64,000 bases of DNA from Bathynomus jamesi (GCA_023014485.1 JAJOZX010005519.1:1-64000), one strand, 5' to 3'. Shown: positions 56,665 through 63,713, counted from the stretch's first letter. Made by a program: numbers and translations. Notes: generated from the sequence alone by a model not told the origin.

Positions 56665-59600
56665 AGAATTTATGACAAGTCTTGTATTTCTTTTAACGTA
56701 AATAAATTATAAAGTAAATCGTGACTGTATGACAAGTTGGAATCACTGAAAAAGTGATCAATTACGAACAATCTAAGGATCTTTTCCAAATGGACAACCC
56801 ACTGGATTTAAAATGCCAAAATAGTAGGTTTAGTGCGGTGAATGCATTTTAAATATAGGGTGTTAAAAAAGTCTCGCTACACTTGGAAAAATTTATTTAT
56901 TTATACATTTATTGTGAAATAAATTTTCCAAGTGTAGTGTGACTTTTTGAACACCCTGTAGAATAGTATATGTCACTTGTCATCAGAGCTGGGCAATAAA
57001 TACATTGAATGTATTTAAATACTAAATACTAAATACATGGGAGAAATGTATTTAAATACTAAATACTAAATACATTTTATGAATGTATTTAGATACTAAA
57101 TACAAAATACATCAATTGTATTTAAATACATTTGTAAATACATTTTAAATACATACAAATTTTAACATATGCATTCACTAATTCACTAAGCCATGACACG
57201 CACACGATAAAGAAATCAACCGCTTTCGACTAAGAGTGGCACACAACTGATTGAACTGACACGTTGAAACATGAACCATGCTGTACTACACTGTCGACGC
57301 GTCGTACTGTGCTAGTACAGAACGTGTATTAAACCAGTAAAAGTATTTACATTTTTATATTTTGAGTATTTAAATACATTGTATTTAAATACTCATTAAA
57401 GTATTTAAATACTATATTTAAATACATGAAAAACAATGTATTTATAAATACAGTTCTAAATACACATATGTATTTAAATACGTATTTAAATACAAATGTA
57501 TTTAAATACTGCCCAGCTCTGCTTGTCATCATTGGTGACGTGAAAAGAGGTGGAATATTGCACGAGAAGAATAAAAAAGATGCGAATATGCTTTTAATTA
57601 AATTTTTTCTTGCAGCTCAAAGTCACCCTACCAGATGAGAGTCCAGCTGCCAACGAATTAATGAAAGTTTGCTGCATGAGGGTTTGCAAAAACCTCACCA
57701 CAAACGCAAATGGCATTCTTAAGTTTGCAGTCCCTCCTCATTTGGAATGGGGTATTTCCGTAAGTTACAGGGATAGCATTCAAAGTTCATCTTTTAAACC
57801 TATATACACAGAGACGTCAACCTTGAAGTATGTAAATCTGAGAGATTTCTCAATGTGCCTTATTTTGAATAACTGGAAACATATCCCACATAAGGGAGTT
57901 TGAGACATTCTCCCCTCATTTTATTATTATTATTATTACCATCATCATCATCATCATCATCATTATTATTATTATGATATTAATGAGACCGTGAGATACA
58001 CTTAAAATCCGTGAGAGTTAACATGTTTGTATACATCGTTGAAAATAGATCTTATACCCATACTTGTGGCTTTTCAGAGAGTTTTATGCCCAAACTGATA
58101 CCCCATCAAAAGTGGTTGATGGGGGTTGTTTAACCTCCTTCGCAACAGCTAAGGTTATATGACGGAGACCTACTGCTTTACGTGGAATCCGAACCACCGG
58201 TCGTTAAATCGTCTGGATGCGGACTACGGTCTCCCATCTAACTACTACTACCCAGACTAAATGTCGCTTAATTTCGCTGATCGATGGGTCGATGGGAAGC
58301 AGTGTTACGACATTAGCCATGACGTAGCCCTACCTTTTCTATGCCTATACCCAAAGCTGGGCACCAAACAGTTAATCCGTTAATCGTTAATTAACGAAGT
58401 TAACTTTTTCGTTAACGATTTAACTTTTAAGTTAACTTTGAAAATCATTATCGGACTAATTAACTGCCGTTACATTTAACTTCCGTTAACTCAAGTCCGT
58501 TAACCCAAAAAATTCATAAATAAACGTTTAAAAGTTTCTATTATTTTCAGTGCTGAGCAGGTGCGCAATTAATCCGCCACTATTAATAGTGATGAACGAA
58601 TTTCCATTTCCGCAGTGCAAAATCAGGCGATATATTTGTTTCCGTCGCCACAATTTGTGTCTTACCAAATATGGTAGTTATTTATGGCATTGGTTTGAGC
58701 AAAACATGGTCGACTGTAAAATCAGGCGGAAAGATTTGCCATTTGAGTTGAATGTTTCAACTTCTTTCAAGAAATATCACGAGCATTTTAAGGCACTTTC
58801 AATAATATATATGTAACAATTACAACAAATAACTACATTCGTTTCATTTGCAGTCTGTCTCTTGCGCAACATGTTTGTGCTTGTGAATATTTAAAAATAA
58901 TCGTTGTCAAGTAAGTCATGTATATTTATAATATGTCTGTGAGTACCTTATTAGTAGTCTCCTTGATACATTTCAAGAACCATAAAACTGATCAGGTAAG
59001 ATTTCAATTCTCATGTCACTTTGATGACATAAATTAAGTCAATTGATGTCTTACAATGGGAGCGTTTTCACCTTAACCCTTTATGTCCTGGCGGTACTTC
59101 TAGGTACCACATCTTTAAAATCTCCATAATTATTTTTCTAGCCGGTTGATCCTGCCGGTACTTTCAAGTCCCAATGTGAATTAGTTTCTTTATGAGATAA
59201 TAGATGGCGTTGAGAAGTAAATGTGAGCGTGTGGCGCCAGAGGCTGTTTACTCTTTAGTATCTCTGCTGTGAAGACCGAAGAAATTTCAGTGCAATTACT
59301 TCCCGAATATTCTGTGCGACTTTGATATGCTAATTTTCATGAAGGGCAACATGCATCTCGTGGACAAAATGGAGAACGAGAAGAAGAGGGAAAATTAAAT
59401 TATATATATATTGTGTTTCTCATTTTTTTTATAATAAAAGTTAACGTTAACGGTTTATCGGTAACTTCCGTTACATGTTTAACGGATTAACGGTTAACGA
59501 AGCTAACTTTTTGGTTAACGGATTAGCGGTTAACGAAGTTAACTTTTTGGTTAACGGTGCCCACCACTGCCTATACCTAATGACCCTAAAATCTGGAACA

Positions 59601-60475
59601 GTTTTACTTTGGGGGTTCTACCTGTATCTTTACATATACTTGCTAAAATTTGTATACATATACCTATGAATGATAGGGTGTAGTGCGGCAATATAAACAC
59701 AATGAAAGTAATACAAATGCACACAGTTTTGATACTCGATCATTCATTCTCATCTTGTAACAACCTTTCTAGAATTAAAATAAAAAAGGTCGAGGAACAT
59801 TTAGAAATTTTGTAAGAACTTTTTGTTTACTTTTTTTTTTTTTTGTAAGAAGTGCCCCATTTTTAGTTTCAATTTTCACGTTTCTCGCAAAGTAACACGT
59901 GGTTGTTTCATGATTACTCTTGGTTACGCTAAAGTCATGAATGATGAGACGCCTTGGAATATTAACAGGGTCTAGAGAAAATACATGAAATCACATTTTA
60001 GATGTTTTTAAATTAAACTTGCCCCAATTTATAGTTTGCATTTTCTTCTAAATCTCTATTATTCACACTTCCGTTCACATTCGTCAATATCATGTTGCGT
60101 TCTTTTGTCGTATCAAATTTATCGGAACGATACTGGATTCCTCGGTTTAAACTTGCCCAAATCCATCATCCACTCTCGTAAATTTTTTGAGTGGGATATT
60201 TGAATCTGAGCTGTATCGTACGCTAGCCACTCATTTTTGGTATAAAATTAACATCAAGGACCTAGGATATGACGTAATAAAAGCACCTATTTAAAGTTTT
60301 CGCCTTCCTTTTTATTCGTATCAGTATCCTTGGCATCTTAATTTGTTTTAAAAATACACCGGTAATTTTTTTTCTTTCTATTTTTAAACGTCGCGGGCGG
60401 AGAAAAATCAATACGAGGACGATGTGTTCCTGACGACTTTTTAAACGGTAATTTGTAAATGTGGACGGCGATCGT

Positions 60476-60530
<55 letters not shown>

Positions 60531-61600
60531 TGCCTATTATTTCACTTATTTCTATAGTACACTTTATGTATCTTAGAATTAAAGACCGTCGTGTAAGTTT
60601 AATACATTGATAATTAATTAATATAAAAACTTTGAGTGAAATGCCTCTTTACAGTTTCTTTTATGAAAAATGAATGATATTTATAAAATGAACCGTTTTA
60701 ATACCATCAGATCTCGTCTTTCAAATACAAACACATCCCAGCGGACATCGGATGGAGCAGTATAATGTCCAAATCCAGCTACCGAAAATATTTGACAAAG
60801 TATCATTCCCCTTCGAACTCATCGTTGGTAATCTCTCTTTCGAACAACGAACTAGAATGTTCTTCGGCACAAACCATTGACTTCAATCTCCTAGTTGGCT
60901 TTTCTGCTGTTCAACAACATTCTGCTGCTGTATCGGTTCAGGTATGACTTCTGTTTGACAAATATTTTAGCACGCACGGCAAAGACATAGCTGTACTCGC
61001 ATTTTGTAGGTCATCTTTGCTGAACTCCAAATAATTTCTTTTTTTTATGCGAGGAGGAGGGGCCAAGGGCGAATGCCCACAACCCACCCCCCAATAGAAC
61101 AACAACAAAGCCAAAATCTGAATACAGCAGCTATGACGCCATGCTCATTTTGCTTTCTTTATACTATTTCATATGTATTCACAAAATAATAATAATTTTT
61201 TTTATTATTAAAGGAGTTTTCCCAAACTTATAGAATTGCATTATTTTTGCAACTTTTCAGGTTATATCCCGCGGACAAATCCAGTTCAGTAAGACACTTC
61301 AGCGGAATTTCACCGCGGGAAGTTCCCCTTATGTCGATGATAGCATTCTGCTAGAACCGTTGAAAGAGCCTGTCACCAAGGATTTAATACGAGGACTTTT
61401 CACCATTCCAATTAGTCTTCCTAAAACCGTCTCACCAGAAGCTCGGGTGAGTTGTTTTAGATTCAAAACGAAAGGAAAGTGCTTTTCATTTAGGAGTTTT
61501 AACGTTAGTTCTGATCGTATTACGACGTTTCTCAACCATTCAAATCGAAAAAAAATAAAAGTAAGACCAAAAGGGTAAACGCGCTAAATGTAAACCTCGC

Positions 61601-61631
<31 letters not shown>

Positions 61632-63713
61632 TTAATCTTAACATGATGCGCCTCGAGGATGTAGTGGTTAGCGTCGCTGACTACAAATCCATCGGCCCAG
61701 GGATCGAGACCCGGTGACGGCAGGCAGCGCGCAGCAAAACCCAGCTATTGCCTGGATAAAAAAAAAATGTTGGTAGATAAGGAGTACCCTGGGTAGCCTA
61801 GTGGTTAAGACGTTGGGCTGCTGGTGGGGATTTGGATTCCACGTTAAACTGTAGGTCTAAGGTGGAGTGAAAAGCTTAACCTTCGTGAGAATGAACAATT
61901 CGGGCGGAAGCAAAACCAAAGTTAACGAAGGGTAAGATTAAAAATGAAGTTTAGTTTTGGCTTTTTATTTAATTAAAACTTAAATTGATAATTAATTAAT
62001 GTCAAAGTATGATGAGACTTTTTCCCGCAGGTGATCGTTTGGTATTCCAGAAGTGACGGAGAAGTCGTTTCGGATTCCATAAAACTTGACATTTCTGAAT
62101 GTCTTCGAATTCAGTCAACTTGACTTGGTCGACAGCCAAAGCTCAGCCTGGAGACGTAGCGACACTCTCCATTCAAACGGAGCCTCTGTCTCTCTGTAGT
62201 TTAGGTTGGTTTAATCTTTTTATTTTCTTTAGACAGGGTGTCCTATAAGTCCGGTCTCATGGAAAACTTATGGAGTGTAACTCGCTTTCATATTAGCCAT
62301 TGCGCGTTTTTCTTACCCGCAACAAAAAAAAAGGTCCCAAAACGAGACATCAATTTGAACATTTGTTTTAGTTGCGTAATGTATTACTTTTGTAAATTTA
62401 ATTTAAAATAAATTTTTCCACGAGGCCGGACGTGGGCCACCCTGTATAAGACTTGAAATGGTTTCTCTATTCTACTTCTACTTCCTCTCAATTTCTTTTC
62501 TTGATTTACTGCCTGCCATTGTTTCTGCTACTACTTTCTTCTTCACTAGGATCATAATAATTAGTCAGGAGGGTCACAGATTGGCACTCCTCATTGCCAG
62601 AAATTGATGAAAGCTGTAAGAGATGTATCTTATATACGAGATAGTTTTTAAGAAATGGGAAAAATACATAGATACGGCATACATATCTAAAATAGTTTCA
62701 TACCTAAAATCTACTGTTTGTTAGTGGCAAAATGCAATCGGGAAGAGAAGTTCACTGAATTTTGCCTTCATAAGTGATAATGACCATCATTTCAGTCGTT
62801 TAATAATGAAAAGTCGCATACTTCGTTATTCATTTAGATTTCTTTCATTTGCTTCTGATTAACAACTAAATCAAAGTAATATCTAATATTGTCAGATATA
62901 AAAATCGGTCTCAACTACTGTAGGTTCTCGGTACTAGTTTTGCGACCATACTATTTAACGATCTGTGAGACGTTAGTTCTGTATGTTATTCTCACTTTGA
63001 TTCGTTGTCGTTACTCGTAATGTAGTTGTTGATATTTTGCCTGCCGTTGCTGTTGTCACTGTGGTAGTCGACGCTGCAGGAGGTTGCGTAAAGTTTGTCA
63101 TTAATTAACACAGCCTCCTACTATTGTAGTTATGGATTGTGTGTTTTCGCGTATTTAAGGCTTACTTTTATTAATTGTACAATACGGAAGTATTTTTTTT
63201 GTAAATGCGAACGACTCTGTTATTCTCCTTGGGTCCGATAGAAGGGCAGTGGTGGATCATGGTACATTTTTCGATCTTTATCGTTGTGTCTTCGTCGTAA
63301 ATCATCGTGCAGTGATTATTTATTATTATTATTATTATTAGTTTAGATTTGAATGTTTTAACGATATTAATGTTTAGATTTCAAGATCTTTTATTATGTT
63401 TTCGAAGTATTTGCTTCCCTTTGCTTTATGAAGTTTGCCCTAATTTTAATCCTATTACGTATTTAATGATTCCAGAAAGCGTCCTGTTTTTCTCCATGTT
63501 GCCTTTGTTCCCTTTTTTTGTAACGATTTTCCATACCACCTTCTCCTTCAGGCGTAGTCGATAAAAGTGTTCAACTTCTCTCCAAGAAGAATTCTTTGAC
63601 AGTGAAAGACCTCTTAGATGTCGCTGATGATTCCTCCGTTGGTGAAAATGAAAACAGTCAGGTAGACGATTACAAACACTGCAGAGGAAAGTACGCGGAT
63701 GAGCTCAGCACAG
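33970..63713 (+). CDS. A2M: Alpha-2-macroglobulin, 5' part (11 exons seen, continues past the window)
   Basis: A secreted thioester-family protease trap: a protease cuts the bait region and becomes enclosed. Exons: 33970-34148, 35382-35620, 40572-40688, 40853-41012, 41204-41297, 43232-43444, 57616-57827, 60711-60941, 61261-61446, 62031-62204, 63552-63713. They cover MG1 to about MG6, stopping just before the expected bait region. The first exon (signal peptide) and the thioester and receptor-binding domains lie outside the window or were not found. Splice sites are GT-AG and phases agree at most junctions. Exons 1, 2, 3, 7, 8, 9 and 11 are clean. Exons 4, 6 and 10 contain single-base shifts and exon 5 an in-frame TAA, so the copy is either misassembled or a pseudogene. 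Introns carry most of the mobile elements listed. Confidence 0.88.
34386..34916 (+). pseudogene. CR1-like LINE, 5'-truncated C-terminal fragment (copy 3)
   Basis: Starts inside the ORF2 C-terminus ([20 protein letters not shown]) and is open to the natural stop at 34804. It has the family end [25 protein letters not shown], a 3' untranslated part with TGAGGTACTTCTTTTCC, and a (CT)n tail at 34891-34916. Nearly identical to 56092-56640. Strong 5' truncation is usual for LINE insertions. It lies in A2M intron 1 of those seen. Confidence 0.88.
35191..35271. mobile_element. 81-bp hairpin MITE with mariner-like ends
   Basis: CGAGGGTTTGTACGAAAGTA pairs with TACTTTCGTACCGCCCCTCG. The shared GTAATGCCTCTTA extends the stem to about 33 bp with a short loop. 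TA flanks at 35189-35190 and 35272-35273. Non-coding. Confidence 0.9.
35382..35620 (+). CDS. A2M: A2M exon 2 (MG1-MG2)
   Basis: Acceptor AACTGCGCAG, donor GTAAAT. Contains the hallmark [20 protein letters not shown] (residues preceding MG2). The start phase agrees with the previous exon. Confidence 0.93.
35621..36748 (+). other. Part of A2M intron 2, no gene
   Basis: Contains (TTA)n at about 35702-35730, a weak tRNA-like piece at about 35715-35775 (GGGGATTCGACTCC), and a (CA)n microsatellite at 35934-35974. Nothing else was recognised. Confidence 0.5.
36749..36797. repeat. (TA)n microsatellite
   Basis: TA repeat directly left of the Tc1 element. The array resumes to its right (38064-38146), so the element landed in it. 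Confidence 0.9.
36798..38063 (-). mobile_element. Tc1-like transposon, DD36E group
   Basis: About 1266 bp. The ends CAGGGGTTGGACAAAATAAT and ATTATTTTGTCTAACCCT form about 28-bp inverted repeats; the right end lacks the last bases. It is inserted in (TA)n within A2M intron 2. The transposase is on the minus strand. Confidence 0.9.
36850..37901 (-). pseudogene. Tc1-like transposase (DD36E) with one frameshift
   Basis: Starts at 37901 or at the internal Met ([19 protein letters not shown]). Paired helix-turn-helix domains ([38 protein letters not shown]), the GRKKKL hook, [12 protein letters not shown] (first Asp), [19 protein letters not shown] (second Asp) and [13 protein letters not shown] (Glu). 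36 residues lie between the second Asp and the Glu, as in the DD36E (Incomer) group. The frame shifts once near 37290, after which it is open to 36850. Catalytic residues are intact. Confidence 0.9.
38064..38398. repeat. (TA)n arrays with short unique islands
   Basis: TA arrays at 38064-38146, 38268-38312 and 38349-38398. The island 38147-38260 (GATGAATAAAACCACGAAGG...) and a 30-bp island at 38314 matching the repeat family at 16234 lie between them. Confidence 0.85.
38399..40153 (+). other. Part of A2M intron 2, no gene
   Basis: Another (TA)n block at 38516-38574. A minus-strand frame at 39307-39669 looks accidental. No recognisable protein, tRNA or element boundary. Confidence 0.5.
40154..40337. 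repeat. Foldback sequence with central palindrome, copy 2
   Basis: Outer arms GGTGCTACTATAGTATCCGG / CCGCATACTATAGTAGCACC pair over about 27 bp. The inner palindrome AGGTTTAGTCATGATATTTT...CATGACTAAACCT (40247-40300) has at its centre TTCGTTAGTTTTAACGAA, the same core as at 25586-25615. Confidence 0.85.
40572..40688 (+). CDS. A2M: A2M exon 3 (MG2)
   Basis: Acceptor CATCTTTCAG, donor GTGAGA, 39 codons. [16 protein letters not shown] and FTLSDEP are typical MG2 motifs. Frame runs on from exon 2 (SSEQ) without a gap. Confidence 0.93.
40713..40759. repeat. (GT)n microsatellite
   Basis: About 23 GT units 25 bp after the donor site of A2M exon 3, in a short (164-bp) intron. Confidence 0.95.
40853..41012 (+). 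CDS. A2M: A2M exon 4 (MG2-MG3), one base short
   Basis: Acceptor GTCTCTTTAG, donor GTAAGT. Begins [10 protein letters not shown] and contains [21 protein letters not shown], the MG2/MG3 hinge. After VLG the family pattern continues only in another frame ([11 protein letters not shown]), so one base is missing near 40979. With that base the exon end phase also fits exon 5. Confidence 0.88.
41204..41297 (+). CDS. A2M: A2M exon 5 (MG3), with in-frame TAA
   Basis: Acceptor TTTTCCAAAG, donor GTAAGT. Reads [20 protein letters not shown], a stop, then [10 protein letters not shown]. The family usually has Tyr where the stop TAA now stands, so a single substitution could explain it. Confidence 0.85.
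41330..41512 (-). mobile_element. 5S rRNA-derived SINE (SINE3 type), copy 1
   Basis: On the minus strand it begins with a 5S-like part: GGCTACGTCGTAGCC, then GATCAGCGAAGTTAAGCGAC and GTTGGATGGGAGAGCG, which follow 5S rRNA (GATC..CGAAGTTAAGCAAC, TTGGATGGGTGACCG, the internal promoter). A B-box-like GGTTCGGATCCCACG and tail CTGTAGGTC follow. It lies 32 bp after A2M exon 5. A second copy is at 58127-58334. Confidence 0.82.
41748..42471. mobile_element. hAT element with a nested MITE
   Basis: Ends TAGGCCCTGCGAAGC and GATTCGCAGGGCCCTA. The flanks GTATAAAC and ATATAAAC match at 7 of 8 bases. Both ends are rich in GATTCGATT words. A further element lies at 41849-42052. Non-coding. Confidence 0.82.
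41849..42052. mobile_element. MITE nested in the hAT element
   Basis: Left GGCGCCGTGCAAAAATTATG, right CATAATTTTTGAACGGCCCC, with matching subterminal TTTTGCTAAAAC/GTTTTAGCAAAA and TGACACCC/GGGTGTCA. About 200 bp; exact ends and target duplication not resolved. Confidence 0.75.
42545..43060 (-). pseudogene. LINE C-terminal fragment (Jockey/I-like)
   Basis: On the minus strand, successive frames give [20 protein letters not shown] (about 42945-42885), [13 protein letters not shown], then [20 protein letters not shown] with [11 protein letters not shown] and a stop (about 42770-42670). These are the usual last motifs of arthropod Jockey/I-type ORF2 (RYYxGxCSxEL ... LWNxLP ... FK). Related to the fragment at 17270-19115. 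Confidence 0.7.
43232..43444 (+). CDS. A2M: A2M exon 6 (MG3-MG4), frame-shifted
   Basis: Acceptor AAGATATCAG, donor GTACAG. Recognisable pieces are [19 protein letters not shown], then in a second frame [13 protein letters not shown], then in a third [10 protein letters not shown], which opens MG4. The shifts fall near CTCAAGCAAGG (about 43350) and an AAAA run (about 43410). The beginning (CKKFNVN or DAKNST) is ambiguous between frames. Confidence 0.75.
43578..43801. repeat. tRNA-like repeat with inverted ends
   Basis: Dispersed copy of the 8925-9945 unit. CGTAAAGAACGACGCTTTGT at the left returns inverted as ACAAGCGTCGTTTCTTTACG at about 43751. A tRNA-like part (B box GGTTCGATTCCC, A box TAGTGTAATGGTATC, minus strand, about 43649-43722) lies between. 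(TA)n adjoins both sides. Confidence 0.8.
44889..44933. repeat. (ATTT)n microsatellite
   Basis: About ten TTTA units in the left arm. The right arm has the corresponding short AAATAAATAAATAAAATGAATGAATGAATG at about 47298. Confidence 0.9.
44925..46124 (-). pseudogene. Unrecognised multi-copy-type protein, N-terminally truncated
   Basis: I do not recognise the family. The N-terminal piece (46124-45659) shows [11 protein letters not shown], a Cys/His cluster ([12 protein letters not shown] ... [11 protein letters not shown]) and a basic linker. After a frame change near 45665 (GTGACAATGTGACA looks like a small duplication) it continues open to 44925: [33 protein letters not shown], a REEIFRESV block, [29 protein letters not shown] ([20 protein letters not shown]) and [11 protein letters not shown]. 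The Cys/His part suggests a zinc-binding domain. Presence inside inverted arms and beside hAT insertions suggests a mobile element protein. The true N-terminus is lost at the junction. Confidence 0.6.
46125..47173. mobile_element. Non-autonomous hAT-like element with internal minisatellite
   Basis: Ends CAGAGCTGGGCAATAAATAC and GTATTTAAATAC...TGCCCAGCTCTG. The flanks AGCATAGG and AGCGTAGG match at 7 of 8 bases. A shorter relative with perfect target duplication lies at 56984-57521. The region 46800-47170 is nearly identical between the two. No transposase. Confidence 0.9.
46196..46770. repeat. About 30-bp minisatellite in the hAT element
   Basis: The unit GAATGTATTTAAATACTAAA plus TACATTTTAC, of 29-37 bp, is repeated about 18 times. 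Each unit contains the palindrome GTATTTAAATAC. It reads open on both strands ([14 protein letters not shown] and [14 protein letters not shown]), which is an effect of the repeat. Confidence 0.95.
47665..47951 (-). mobile_element. Dimeric tRNA-derived SINE, copy 2
   Basis: Very close to 25055-25347. It is inserted in the right arm of the inverted-duplication element between CCCTTAATAT and ATATGGACAG, where the left arm has uninterrupted sequence, so it is younger than the duplication. Confidence 0.9.
48403..49269. mobile_element. hAT-like element rich in ATCGGTATCGG words
   Basis: Left AGGTATGTACCGATATATCG, right (inverted) GCAATATCGGTACATCCCT. Both ends are full of CGATATCGGTATCGG-type words. 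It contains a nested hAT at 48609-48816. The flanks match imperfectly, so the family assignment is tentative. Confidence 0.7.
48609..48816. mobile_element. Short hAT element (208 bp), nested
   Basis: Ends CAGGGGTGGGCAACCCTTGG and AAGGTTGCCCACCCCTG. Flanks GCCTAGGT and CCCTAGGT (7 of 8). Non-coding. Confidence 0.9.
49840..50340 (+). pseudogene. LINE ORF1 C-terminal part: SGNH-type esterase and proline-rich tail
   Basis: The open frame begins within the 5'-truncated sequence ([17 protein letters not shown]...). [19 protein letters not shown] and [20 protein letters not shown] are the final motifs of the SGNH/GDSL esterase domain found in ORF1 of CR1/L2-type LINEs; the DGIH Asp and His are the catalytic pair. 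From about residue 88 the frame runs through the minisatellite, giving LPQQLAP repeats, and ends at 50340. The first half of ORF1 with the catalytic Ser is missing. Confidence 0.78.
50155..50445. repeat. Minisatellite CCCCAGCAGTTRGCCCCCCT
   Basis: About 14 units of 17-20 bp between ORF1 and ORF2. The same motif starts copy 2 at 53588-53690. Confidence 0.92.
50511..53298 (+). pseudogene. LINE ORF2 (endonuclease and reverse transcriptase), two frameshifts
   Basis: Protein that nicks the target and primes reverse transcription. Pieces: 50511-50783, 50801-52417, 52395-53298. An APE-type endonuclease: [32 protein letters not shown] and SDHNLIRF. Reverse transcriptase: [74 protein letters not shown] and the catalytic KFADDTKLG (about 52445-52470). 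The C-terminal part has [23 protein letters not shown] and [11 protein letters not shown]. The order and motifs fit the CR1/L2 group. Single-base shifts near 50775 and near 52395. Otherwise complete. Confidence 0.92.
53585..56660 (+). mobile_element. CR1-like LINE, copy 2
   Basis: Begins in the CCCCAGCAGTTAG minisatellite directly after the tail of copy 1 and ends in a long (CT)n tail at about 56583-56660. Same family as copy 1 at protein level but clearly divergent; nearly identical to the fragment at 34386-34916. Confidence 0.88.
53830..56490 (+). pseudogene. LINE ORF2, copy 2, several frameshifts and an internal gap
   Basis: Read in pieces: start [13 protein letters not shown] near 53848, then after a gap in the endonuclease 53906-54604 ([31 protein letters not shown]), 54595-56092 ([86 protein letters not shown] at about 55690-55720, EKDLGVLIS) and 56092-56349 ([20 protein letters not shown]). 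The frame shifts near 54590, 56092 and 56325. At 56092 five bases present in the copy at 34399 are missing. The catalytic Asp-Asp is intact. Confidence 0.9.
56856..56958. mobile_element. 103-bp hairpin MITE with mariner-like ends
   Basis: TAGGGTGTTAAAAAAGTCTC pairs with GACTTTTTGAACACCCTG, and the stem continues with CTACACTTGGAAAA/TTTTCCAAGTGTAG. TA flanks at 56854-56855 and 56959-56960. Only a 30-bp AT-rich loop lies between the arms. Confidence 0.88.
56984..57521. mobile_element. Non-autonomous hAT-like element, short relative of 46125-47173
   Basis: 538 bp with ends CAGAGCTGGGCAATAAATAC and CTGCCCAGCTCTG and a perfect 8-bp duplication CTTGTCAT (56976-56983 and 57522-57529). It has only two to three units of the minisatellite that is expanded to about 18 in the longer copy. 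It ends 94 bp before A2M exon 7. Confidence 0.95.
57616..57827 (+). CDS. A2M: A2M exon 7 (MG4)
   Basis: Acceptor TTTTCTTGCAG, donor GTATGT. Open throughout: [19 protein letters not shown], then [18 protein letters not shown]. The link to exon 6 crosses a 14-kb intron full of LINE and hAT sequence. Confidence 0.9.
58127..58334 (-). mobile_element. 5S rRNA-derived SINE (SINE3 type), copy 2
   Basis: Same structure as 41330-41512: GATCAGCGAAATTAAGCGAC and GTTAGATGGGAGACCG on the minus strand, then GGTTCGGATTCCACGTAAAG and a tail. It has extra bases (CATCGACC, GGTAGTAGTAG) in the 5S-like part compared with copy 1. Confidence 0.82.
58352..59569. mobile_element. hAT element with GTTAACG-rich ends
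   Basis: 1218 bp with ends CAAAGCTGGGCACCAAACAG and GGTTAACGGTGCCCACCACTG and a perfect 8-bp duplication CCTATACC (58344-58351 and 59570-59577). Both ends carry many GTTAACG words. A short frame (58550-58816) has no recognised domain. CCGGTTGATCCTGCCGG at about 59142-59158 resembles the start of small-subunit rRNA. Confidence 0.93.
59578..60710 (+). other. A2M intron 7, no gene
   Basis: AT-rich, with an (AC)n microsatellite at 60480-60527. No element boundary or coding sequence recognised. Confidence 0.6.
60711..60941 (+). CDS. A2M: A2M exon 8 (MG5)
   Basis: Acceptor AATACCATCAG, donor GTATGA, 77 codons, open. [20 protein letters not shown] matches the family pattern Y-S-P-S-N-S-x-L-x-I...L-x-C. 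Confidence 0.88.
61261..61446 (+). CDS. A2M: A2M exon 9 (MG5-MG6)
   Basis: Acceptor CAACTTTTCAG, donor GTGAGT, 62 codons, open. [10 protein letters not shown] and [16 protein letters not shown] are family signatures. Confidence 0.92.
61644..61925 (+). mobile_element. Dimeric tRNA-derived SINE, copy 3
   Basis: Same two-unit structure as 25055-25347 but on the + strand and more diverged: GATGTAGTGGTTAGCGTC / GGGATCGAGACCC, then AGCCTAGTGGTTAAGACG / GATTTGGATTCCAC. An (AC)n run precedes it at 61606-61631. Lies in A2M intron 9. Confidence 0.87.
62031..62204 (+). CDS. A2M: A2M exon 10 (MG5-MG6), one base short
   Basis: Acceptor TTTCCCGCAG, donor [26 protein letters not shown] leads to ISECL. The next part is in another frame ([25 protein letters not shown]), so one base is missing near 62107, probably an A in CGAATTC. 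Confidence 0.88.
62234..62444. mobile_element. 211-bp MITE with mariner-like ends
   Basis: CAGGGTGTCCTATAAGTCCGG at the left and CCGGACGTGGGCCACCCTG at the right. TA follows the right end (62445-62446); the left flank is GA, probably mutated. Non-coding, in A2M intron 10. Confidence 0.82.
62447..63551 (+). other. Rest of A2M intron 10, no gene
   Basis: AT-rich with a (TTA)n run at about 63319-63340. The 71-codon open frame at 63349-63564 overlaps exon 11 in another frame and is accidental. Confidence 0.6.
63552..63713 (+). CDS. A2M: A2M exon 11 (MG6, before the bait region)
   Basis: Acceptor TCTCCTTCAG, donor [23 protein letters not shown] is the standard MG6 start. The remainder ([15 protein letters not shown]) leads towards the bait region. 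The phase agrees with exon 10. Confidence 0.9.
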
